From Antedon bifida (taxonomy: Eukaryota; Echinodermata; Crinoidea; Comatulida; Antedonidae), in contig OY727093.1 of the NCBI GenBank assembly GCA_963402885.1, positions 30,875,409-30,939,408 of the forward strand: 64,000 nt of DNA. The letters run 5' to 3'. Every line of letters begins with the position of its first letter. The first letter of the stretch is position 1. Below are positions 49,601 through 61,600 of the stretch, piece after piece. Below the pieces are notes generated by a model, which was not told the DNA's origin, ran no database searches, and saw nothing but the letters and a program-made list of their open reading frames with translations. The translations under genes and the position numbers were made by a program.

Positions 49601-52600
49601 GTAAAACACTATAAACATTCACCGAATAGCAGATCCTTTTTTGTAATTTTGATGGATTTATAGATTAAATTGTCACCAAAGAGCAGCTAAAATGAGAAGC
49701 AAAATGATATTTTAAACACAATAATAATCATGCAACTACTATGCCTACAACAAGCCACACTGAATTTTATACTTTAAAGCAGCCACACATTGAATAATAT
49801 CAAAACTAAGCACCTAACATGTAGTATTAGTAACACCTATTAGTAGTACCTAATAAATCTCTTTAGGTGATCGCGCTACTTGAATTAAAAACCTATTTTT
49901 AAAACAAATTTTGCTACATTTTCATTTAAAAATTACTCATTAAAATAATTATTAATTAATTAGAATTAAGTGCTAAAAACAAATTTTGAATGATTAGTTT
50001 TTGTAAGCAAATTTTCTATGATTTTGGCAACATATTAGCATTTAGCAATCCATTTTCATGAAATGTTTTTTAAATCAATGGCTTATGGTCCAGTTTCATA
50101 TTTTGTACAAATACATATATAAATACAAGAAAGCAGAAAACAAAATCGCATTACTAGACCAATATACCAGCAAGAAAATTTACATTTGGTGGTCTCAAAC
50201 AAAATGTAAAAAAACAAATTTAGTGACCAGCAGCATTTGTGTTAGTTTAGTGCTAAAGCTCATTAAATTACTAATATGTAATATTATCATCAATGAAGAT
50301 ATGAATGCATCACATGTTAGCAACAGCAAGTTTTACAAAGTGGTGGCGCCGTTTTTTGGGGGATGTGAGTGGTGGGGGTGGGGGAGCAGATTCGTGGATA
50401 GAGTGTGTGCAATTCTAACCCTACGTCTGCCTCCCACCCCCATATGACTATTAAGAGACATTTGATATATTTTACTTACTGCAGGTTTGTTGTCAGTTTC
50501 ATCACCGCCACCTCCTCCTGCTTTGGGTGCTAAAAAATACAAGAAACAAAAATTGCAATGTTAATGTCAAAACCTTATTTGAACTATGAAAAATATATGA
50601 CAAAATATTATTTTATACATATATAAAAAAAAAAGATTAAACAAATATTTATTTATGAAATTTGACAAAAACTGTAAATGTTAATGCCAAAACCAAACTT
50701 TATTTGAACTATGAAAAATATGACAAAATATGATTTTATACATATATAAAAAAAAAGATTAAACAAATATTTATTTATAAAATTTGACAAAACTAACATC
50801 AGCTGGTAACACTTGAAATCAATATGCTGTGGCCTACATTTATCACTTGTAGATAAGATAATATAAAATAAACCATCAAATAATACAACAATATCATAAC
50901 ACATATCAATATCACTCTTTTATTAATAATTTGCATCCATGTCATATAAATGACAGACACTACAATTGATTTCTGTTCAAGGTTTGTGATATCATCTAAT
51001 TGACAATGGCGGCTAAACGAGAAACAGTATCTTTTACCAACAGTAACACTTGCCAACCTAGTTTTTATAGCCTAATACCTTGCACTACTGTACTAGTCTG
51101 GCTATATGCTTTGTACCATAGATAATGGTAGACAGTAACGAAATTGGCCTAGATGTTAAGAACTTTAATTATTTTGTCATTAATCATTTTGTTTTAAGTT
51201 AATTGATGCAGAAAATACAATATAGGGCAACTGTCCCACCCAAGAGTACAGGCATCATCATTGACAGTCCTTGCATCATAATAATGTATATTGACAATCT
51301 TCTTTATTTTATGACCTAATTCAGCTATCTACCAGTAAAGAAGTACGAACGTTTTATGCTTTTAACTGCATTGGTCTTAAATTTTACTAAATATATTCTA
51401 CTACAGTCAACAACCAGACTCTCTGAATAATGTAAACTCAATCTAAGACAAGAAATGACCTGGTTTAATGCTTTTAAAGTTAAATATATGCATTATTTTT
51501 ACAAAATGTCAACAATTGCAGGTCTAGTGTGCCTTTTTTAGTGAGGACGTGTGGCGCTGTGTGTTGGACGTTCGACTACTGATCGTTAGACCGAGGTTCG
51601 AATCCAACTCTCGCCGCATTGCTTGTATCCTTAGGCAATATACTTTACTTACGTTTGCCTCTCTCCACCCAGGTGTATAATGGTGAAAAAAGAATGAATG
51701 AATATAAAATCTGTCTTCCACCCAGCATACTGTGAGCTTATTTTATATACCATAGTATGTGTTAATCTATTGTGTAGAATTCATGTTTATCAAAACACAT
51801 ATCTACATACACATGTAATATGACAGAATAAATAACGCTTATTATATATACCATAGAACTGTATGTGTCAATCTTGTATGTGTCAATCTTGTATGTAAAA
51901 TTCATGTTTATCAAAACACACATCTACATACACATGTAATATGGCAGAATAAATAAAGCTCTTTACACAAATCAATATTACATCAACTCATAGATTTTTG
52001 TGCTGGCTCATTATTAAATTTTCAATAATCTCACGAGACTTGGTATAAAGGTAACTTTGAAATTACGACAGTGCTCTTGCCCATTGAACAGGTACTGTAC
52101 AATATAATGACTACCAGCCAAAACATACTATCTGATTATCAACATCCAAACCTAATTTCTTCTGTTCTACTTTCACTTTAGAAAGTTTTTTTTTTATCTT
52201 ACCAACGTCAAATCAAAAGGAAAAAACAAATTAATAAAATTCACCTAACGTACTCCCTATGCAAATGAAACAGGTGTTGAAAATTACCATAATTTTAACA
52301 GAACTGTCAATTATGTAAAATAGTAGTATTATCAATATTCATAATATGCAAATCAGCCATTTTTTAAAGGCTTAAGCTCTGTCTACACTATCAACTATCA
52401 AAACTAACTAAAAAAGTGTGATGTGCCCAAACATGGTAGTGATATGCCCAAATATGGTAGTGATATGATGTCATCGTATACATATATGGGCACATCACAT
52501 TTTTTATCACATAAAGTTTGATAATGTAGACAGAGCTTAAGAGAGTAAAAGATTAAAAAATAAATTTCAAACAAATTGAATAAGGAATAAAGGAATATTT

Positions 52601-55600
52601 TTATTATATTTCGTCACCCAGTATAAAGAATAAATATGTAAATTCATAAATTAAATTATATTATTCTAATTAAGTTAGTTCAGACAGGTAAAATCTGACT
52701 GAACAAGTTAATTTATTCGTAGATATTAACAATTATGAACAAGAATACAATATACTTCAGAATGTTTTGTCTAATTTCTGCTTCACTATCTAACGTCAAA
52801 GGGTTTCAATCATTCAACTAGACAGCTATATTAGATCTTCACCTGTCCTCCTAGTATACAATTGTAAGTGGCTTACTTACAATAATACCTTTGGCCATTT
52901 TCAAACATAAAGTTACATTTATGTTGGTAATTAATGTAAAGCTCTGTCTACACTTTCAAACTAGTTTGACAAAAAAGTGTGATGTGCCCAATTATGGTAG
53001 TGATATGCTTAAATATGGTAGTGATATGCCATCATCATGTCCATATATGGGCACCTCACCTGTTTTTGTCACATAAAGTTTGTAGTGTAGACAGAGCTTT
53101 AGGATGATGAAACAATGTGTTAATGTTATTCTACATTATTTTATAGAATTCACACATTTTTAAAAAGCAAAAATAATTGTGATCGTCTGCTTATTTGTAA
53201 AAAACAATCAATATAATCCAATACTCGAGTGTAATCCCACCCCTTAATTTAGGCTAAATTCAGACAGAAGATTTTGGTTAAAATCAACGACAAACATTAC
53301 TACCAAAATTTTGAAATATGAATAACCTTTGACACATAAACTAATGTGAAAACAATCTAATATAGTTGCAGGCAAAATCAAATAGTGATTGATTAAAGTG
53401 GCAATGGTATAGAGACTCAAAATAACTGCACATCAAACTTAGCCTAAGGTAAATACTTGTGAATCCTACCTTCATTCTCAGGCCCCTCGATTATAACCTC
53501 CATAGAAAAATTCATACTAAACCTACAACATTGGACAGTAGTAGCATGCTATAAGACTACATGATGACTCCGTCGCCGGCGGCCTAGCATACTGCTCGGT
53601 ACAAGCAGGATTCACTACTCATCCTCACTATCTATCTCATTCTGATATTCACTCTGTTTAAGCCAGTGCATTAATATTGATTAACAACCTACCTGTGCTG
53701 CTGCCTACCGGTTTGCGCATCTTAATAATAAATTTTCCGAATCAGACTGCGTCAAATCGAGTTATGTACTGTCGTTCCGGCCAACTTTAATTAAAGCTTG
53801 AAAAATAATATCTGTGTCTGATGATGTAGTAGTAGCTAACTGAGGTATTTTGATTTTTTTAATTTGTTTTTAGTTTTGGTAACATATTTCAAGTGGAATA
53901 TCTGATGATGACTGAAGCATGATTCAATGACAATTAGACCAATTAAAATTGGTATCAGCTGCGACATAAGTTCCATTACTATCACAAATATAAAAAGATT
54001 AATTACCAGAAATAATAAGCTAAAGAAGATAGTATACTCTCTCATAAGTCTAAAAAACTAACTTATTTTAATATTTGTTACTTATTTGTTTAAATGTTGT
54101 GTATTTACTTGTTTTACTCAATTCAAATTTTCTTTACACCTAGAAAATATAGAAATGTAATCAGTAAAGCAATTTATTATATTACTAAAGCTCTGTCTAC
54201 ACTATCAAACTTTATGTGACAACAAATAATGTGATGTGCTCATATATGGATATGATGATGCCATATCACTACCATATTTGGGCATATCACTACCATATTT
54301 GGGCACTTTTTATGTCAAACTATTTGATAGTGTAGACAGAAAAAACCTGATGATATAAGGCTTTAAGTCAATACCATAATAACTTAAGTTCATGCTTAAT
54401 TAAGTCAGTTATGACAAATTTCTCTCCTTTATAAATGTTGCAACAAAAGACTTTATTATTTTGATACTCATAAAAATCAATCAAATCATAATGCTAAAAT
54501 TGATTATAATTATATTTATAATTCATATAAATTCAACATGTCAATAATTAATAAGCTGTCTAATGATAAATGGTTTGTCACTGAATGGTTAAAAAGGGTT
54601 TACATGGCGAGGGTAAGAAGGGGTTCAAATGGAGGGAGGTGGAGGATGAAATTAGAAAGATTCAAGAAATGTTATTGGTCCAGATTAGGATCAACTAGAG
54701 GTATATAAAATATAATATATAAAAAAAAGGATAACATTTGAAAAGCAGTTATGAAAAAATATTTAAATCAAATGTATCACCAGTTTATCAATTAAACATA
54801 CTAGGATTCTATGGATTAAAACATTGTTCAAATCCTACCATTTACGGAATTAGAAATAAAAATGTTTAAATTCCTGAATCAAATTAACATTGTGATAAAA
54901 CATTGATGCATTATATTAAATTAATTATAAATATAGTAGATAGCAATCACCGATAAATATATCCATATTTGGAAAGTGTTGTGATATGAGGTTAAATTGG
55001 CCTTGTGCCTCAGTACACTACACAGCAGCTACACTGTGAATACTGAGAATAATGGATTAAAATCAAATATAAAACACTAATAAACTGATAATAACATTGG
55101 TATTAATTATGTTTTAATGTTATTAATCCTTGTGAAGGATTATATAAAGATTATTATAATACGCTGACAAAAAACATTTTCTATATCACTACAGCAACAG
55201 GTAAATCTATCATCATACTTTGGCACTTCTTTATAATAATTATGAATACATTTATAAACACAAACATCATCATTTTGATGAAATAAAAGCAAAATAATAC
55301 TACAACCACTAATCAATAATTGGTACCACAACTACATCCACTAATCGATCAATAATTGATAATTGGTACAAAAACTAGAAACATTAATCGATAATTGGTA
55401 CCACAACTACATCCACATCCACTAATTAATCAATAATTGGTAATTGGTACAAAAACTAGAAACACTAATCGATCAATAATTGGTAATTGGTACCAAAACT
55501 AAAAACACTAATCAATATTTGTATTAATATTGTCCATATCTTCACCATGCTTTTTTTTCTGATAAAGCATAAAAGCAACCCTACAGTAACTTTATCATTA

Positions 55601-58600
55601 AATAATTGTGTACAATGCTTTCATTTTAAAGAAACTTTTTAGATAAACTGTATATAACAATAGAATATTATTAGTGCTAGATTCAAACACCCAATAAAAA
55701 CAACACAATAACCATTATCAAAAAACAATGTGACTCATTAGCCTAACTCAAAAAGTAATCAAAATACATATAAACGAGTCACAAGTTGAGATCTTGGCTA
55801 CATGTACACTATAAAGCAGGATACAACCCATAAGTCAGATCGTTGCATTATATTACTCATGGGAGACAATTTGGAAGTTAATAATTTAAAAGTTATTAAG
55901 CCTGGCAAATAACCAACTTTTAAAAGGATGTCATTATGCAGAGAAAATATTGGTGCATTTGAAAATAACACTGAAGGAGGTAGAGACCATAGATTACACA
56001 AATTAAACATTGTGATAAGGTAGTGTCTTTGGGTGTAATAACAGTAGTTACCAGTATTTATTTGAATAAACGCCTCCCTCGAATAAACACACCCCTCCCT
56101 CCAGACCCTACAATTATTAATTTTATCACTTCTTTATATTAATTTTGTTGTATTTTTTCATATCTAGGGGTATTTATTTGATTACACATGTTACCATATT
56201 ACACACAAAAAAATTACCCCTCACCCAAATAAACGCATCCCCCAAATAAACGCTTCTCCCAAATAAATGTCCCTCTAAAAATACCCACCCCCCCCCTAAA
56301 AACCCCTCTGAACAATAAACATCCCGGGGCATGTATTCGAATAAAATACGGTAATACAGTAGTATCAATACAAAGACGAAAGCAGAGTAGTGATGACATT
56401 AAAAATATAATCACACGCTAAAATCAGGGGTAAAAATTCATTAATAAAAATGAAAGTGTAAAAGTTCACAATATTTTGTTTATTGGTTATAAGATCTAAT
56501 CTTTAATATTAATAAAACCTGGTTGACAAAACAGAATGTTTCATTTCTGTATAAAGTTACTAAAAACGACAAAACATTGTTGCATGCTCTCACGTAAACA
56601 AGGTTTTATTGTAGCATACCCGAAATGCTTTAAAAAACAGTGTTTGTAAAAACTTGCGTTTATGATAGGAACAGTGGAGAATAGTTTTCCAATTGTATTG
56701 AGCATAGTACTCAACGAACAAGTTTTTATAAAATGACGTTAATTAACATTTACCATTTGAATAAATAGTAATTACAATGGGAGATCCGGGATTCTGAAAT
56801 AAGCCCAGGGTCTAATGATAAAATGAAGAGCTGTACTGAACCAAATGTACTATCTTTTGCATTGTAATTTTTAACAATTTAGGGGCCCTGGGACATCTGG
56901 GTCCTCTGGATTGGCCTATAAACAGATTTTCTGTTGAGAACAACCTGTTTTCCAAATAGAATGCACAAAATAAAAACAAAGCTAACGACAAACATCAATC
57001 TTGATGTTATCAAAATCATAAAATGTTCAAAAAATCTGAATAATTGTACTGTACTTAATAAAATTCTACAAACAATTTAACTATAAAATCCAAATTTGTA
57101 CAACATTCTTCAGAATCTAATACTTGCATAAATGTGATGTGCCTATAAATGGACACGATGATGTCATATCACTACTATATTTGGGCATATCACTACCATA
57201 TTTGGGAACATCACACTTTTTTTGTCAAACTAGTTTGATAGCGTAGACAGAACTTTACATTATCTATTTATTTCAAAACTTCCAACAGAAAAAATATGAA
57301 TCATCGATTCAAACAAATCTGCAATCCGAGAACAAGTCAAAAATTGTGATCCAACTTACCAGGAGGACTAGAAGAAGTTCCCCACCAATTAAACTTTGTT
57401 TTCTTCTTTAAAAACGCCATTGTTTTAAGAAAATGACGGTGCGAAGCATCTGATTGTTATGGCGCATCTAATTCAAATCATGAATTCACAAACCAGTCAT
57501 AGGAAATTAGTTAAAATCGCGAAAGGAAATCACTGCCCAAGGTGATCGCTGCAGATCGTGGGTTTACGCAGAACAAAAAGCTTTGACAACATACTTTGTT
57601 TCGAGACATTTCCGTCGAGGTAAATAAACAAAGGTGCAACAAATTCGTGTTAATTCGGTCAGACAAAAAGAAAGACGCAACAAGGCCGGTCATAGTATCA
57701 CCTGATGAATAAATGAATGAACTAACTTTTGTTGGCATTAATCCTAAACAACTTGAAAGCTGTGGCTTAGATTCTAATAGAGGTTTCCTATTCAATTCAA
57801 TTGTGGTTCTTACAAGTGTGAACTTATTTTAAAAAGCCAATTCATTATAAATTTGTATTAATATATGAATTATTTTTAACACAGTTGAGTTGTAAATTGC
57901 TGGGACTTTTACTTTCAAAACATCAACAATCTTTCTACACAGTCAAAGACTCTCACAATAAATGTTGCAGTTTAGGGTTTGAATTGATAATTTGAACTTT
58001 ACACAATCTATTTTACTATGCTTCTATTGATTTTCACATCAGAAAAACTCAATACGTTTCTTAATAATAATTGTGGGAATTTCCCCGATATTTATAGATT
58101 TATTGTTAAAGATACAATTTACTTTTAGTTAAAGACACACAGGCATATTTCACACTTGGAAAGCATAATGCACATCATTTTTCAGTTGCGACCTTTATCA
58201 TGTTATACTGTATACAAGAGTAATTGGTACCAGGCAAGCATGAAATGTTTTCAATCCTCTTTTTCACAACCATACCCATAATTTGTCAAAACCACACCCA
58301 TAATTTTTCAAAACCACACCAATAATTTTTTCAAAACCACACCCATAATTTTTCAAAACCACACCCATGACTTTTCAAAACTACACCTACAGTTGTTTTT
58401 CAAGAGCAATCCATGCTTTTTGCAACCACATCCATGTTTTCTAAACACATGTTTTTTTTAAAATCCAGACGAATTTGTTGATGCCACACCTAAGCTTTTC
58501 AAAGCCACACCCATCTTTGTAATAACCATAAAAATACTTTTTTGCAGAATACACCAATTTTTTCTAACTGTATCAATTCAAATGTACCAAAAGGTTTTCA

Positions 58601-61600
58601 AACCCACACATATTGAAGACTTGAACAAAATTTCTAATAAAACTTCCATAATTGATGACAAAATATACACAATATCGTAATTACTATGAGACTCAGTAAT
58701 ATTATAGACGAATATGTAAAATAAATACCTGTAATGATGACAGACATCCTATCACACCTATGAACACTGTAAAACACCAAATAAGGTGTGTACTATACCA
58801 TGTTTTATACTATATTATTCAGGTTTTAATCCTTGCAGTAACAACCCAACAACATGTTATCATAATTATATGCAGGCTGAAGAATATGAACTCACAATAT
58901 AAAGCAGCATATTATGACTCATTAAAAACATCCAACATGGCTGCCTACACGAGTAATCAACAACCACCTTACCTATCCCATCATTCATATCGCACTCCAT
59001 CTCCTCGGCAAAATCGTACAGATTATCTTGAAGGTCCAAGCATCCATTTTTTAAAGGCATGGGATTTCCATCCGATAATAAGTCCAAAACGGTGGATACA
59101 TCTCGTTGAAACGACGCCCTATTTCTATTTTCCATTGTCTGATATCAGCATTAATTATGACAGGCCCACGAGACTGTCTAATGTGTAAATACTTGTAGTA
59201 ATAATAATAATGCTAGGAGTTCACGGCTAGGTTCATCGCTGATACAATTCGTAAAATCCTTTCAATTCAACGGTATAAATTTAACTTAACTTCATATAAG
59301 CAGTAATTATTCCTCCTCTTATATATTCCCTGTATAATAATCAGCTTCACATCTGTCTGTACAAAAGCCAGGCTCATGCAATATCACAATTACGTTTACC
59401 TTCAAAGATCAATATGACAAACATATTTTAGTTCGCAAGTGGCCAAGTTGCTAATAATGAGAAAATGTTCTGTCTGGGTTTACAACTGGTTCCATGAGTA
59501 CAACAATCTGCTATAGTATTTCCAATAAACAAACTCCAAAATGGTTGAGCCTCTCGTAATATATTGTATCTGACAGCCTGACTGATAACATCAAGAATAT
59601 GTATATGCTTAGTGAGAAAAGTAACGGTTGAATAGAGATGGGAGAAGTTCACACGCCGAAGAGCAAATATCAATATTTAATATTAAGATTCAAGGCAGGA
59701 GAAACCAATGACCGCAATTCATCCCTGACGGACTTTAAACTTAATTATAAACGTTGAGCAGCGGTACACCATGTACGGCAGACACCGACAGATTCACCGA
59801 GATGAAGAAGAGCTCTGGATGTCACCTTTGACCTTGAACTATCTAAAGCTGGTGAGGTATCAGTTGCTATTTAGACCAGGTCAGGTAAGCATTGAACAAT
59901 TGCATTCACAACTGGTTGTGTTAACACACAACACTTTCTTAGTCTTTTGTCACACTCGCTTAAACCGAGATCTAAATCCTCCCTCCTAACAAAGATAATT
60001 ACTGATTAAGCTCATTGTATTGATTATTCATCATCCGCTCACCGGAGGTCATAACCTTTGAGAAAGTATTTTCTTATCTGTGCGTCATCTTTCATTTTAA
60101 AGTTTAAATTATCTTTTTAGTAATATCATTACAAAATATTTGTCTCTATATTGTTTAGTTTGAAAATTCCCATGAGTCGATAAAATACAAATGATAAAAT
60201 ACAAATGATACACAACAGATCAACAAGATATTCAATTCAAAGACCATGAAACAGTTTCAATTAATTTGAATATTCTCGCATGAATAAATTACGAATAACA
60301 GTAAATAATCCTATTAGCATAAAAAGGGTCAAACACAATGGTTCATCATGTCCAGTGGAATGGTCAGCGAGTGAATGACCAGATTATGATTGCTATATGA
60401 TATTCAACATTCCTACCAAATTAAAAACTATGTTTAAATGAGTGAAATCCTTTGTTTACGAGAGGATACAAAGGTGTGAATTGGACAATAGACTGGGGAA
60501 TGATTGATATTTTGAATGGTGTAACTTTGATTCAGTTAGTGACATGACAATGGGTGTTAGAAAATCTACTGAGCCTCAAAAACAATGAAATGAAAAGAAA
60601 CATGGACAAAGATGTTGAAAACTGTCCATCATTTCAAACAGATGTTTGATTATAACAGTTTGTACTTGTAAAGGTTCACCAGCCATTCTAATTCAAATAA
60701 TAACGTAACAATATTTCGCAATATTAACAAAAAAATTGTATCATTTGTTGCCGGTAAGAATAAATGTATAGTTTTATTTCAAACTCACAATTTAGCAGTA
60801 GGGTCAATTAATTCATATTAATCAGTAATTACAAAAAATGTTTTGACAAATGTTGCAATAGAAGATTAGAGATTAAACACATTTAATCAATTTGACCAAA
60901 ACATGACTGAACATCAATATCTCATACAGAAGGGAAGTAACAATAGATTTCATAAAGAGAGAACAAACAAAGAAGTTGTTTCTTTGTTCTGTTAGAAATT
61001 TCATTAAGATTACTCTAATATAATACTGTAATGCTGTATCATTGATTAATTTGTAATAGTGTAATGACATTATCAATATTTGCCTAACAATAGAGGGCAT
61101 ATACATGTGTTTTTTATAAAATAGAGGGCGCTACTACAAACAATATTTAGTTTTAAGGCAAAGTAAGTAGTGCATGTGTTTTGTGTGTAGGCCTAGAGGA
61201 TGAGTGGAAGGCAACTCATACAAACACATGAGGTCAGGTCAGGTCAGGTCGCAGTACATTCTCTATAATGAGCAAAGTCTAAATGCTATGTTGGGTTTTT
61301 CCACAAGTATTTCCCAGCATAAAGTATAACCAATCATTTTTGGACAAGACAAATGACAGTTGGTCCCTTTGTAACTGATACATATACTTTTTTTAAATGT
61401 AAGTTCTGTAACTGTATTAGTACATGAACAACAACTCCTTTTATCTATAAATCTTGTATATAAATTTGTATAATGAATTTGAGTTTTTTTATCAGATTAA
61501 AATGTAATTTTCCAATTGACATTACTTTGATATCTTAGAGGACAATAAAGGTGACATATTTATCTGTATTTGTCTAGTATTTAAAATACCTTTCTCTGAA

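Noticed and set aside
51540..51705. Functional tRNA gene
   Set aside because: A good B box is present but the tRNA arms do not pair well and a SINE body follows; called a SINE instead.
52862..52908. Sixth CLASP first exon (ATG with MAKGII before a GTAAGT donor, minus strand)
   Set aside because: The donor leaves phase 0, which does not fit the two-base start of exon 2.
58729..58747. Another CLASP first exon (ATG, six codons, phase 1, minus strand)
   Set aside because: The donor GTATTT is weak and the coding part is too short to distinguish from chance.
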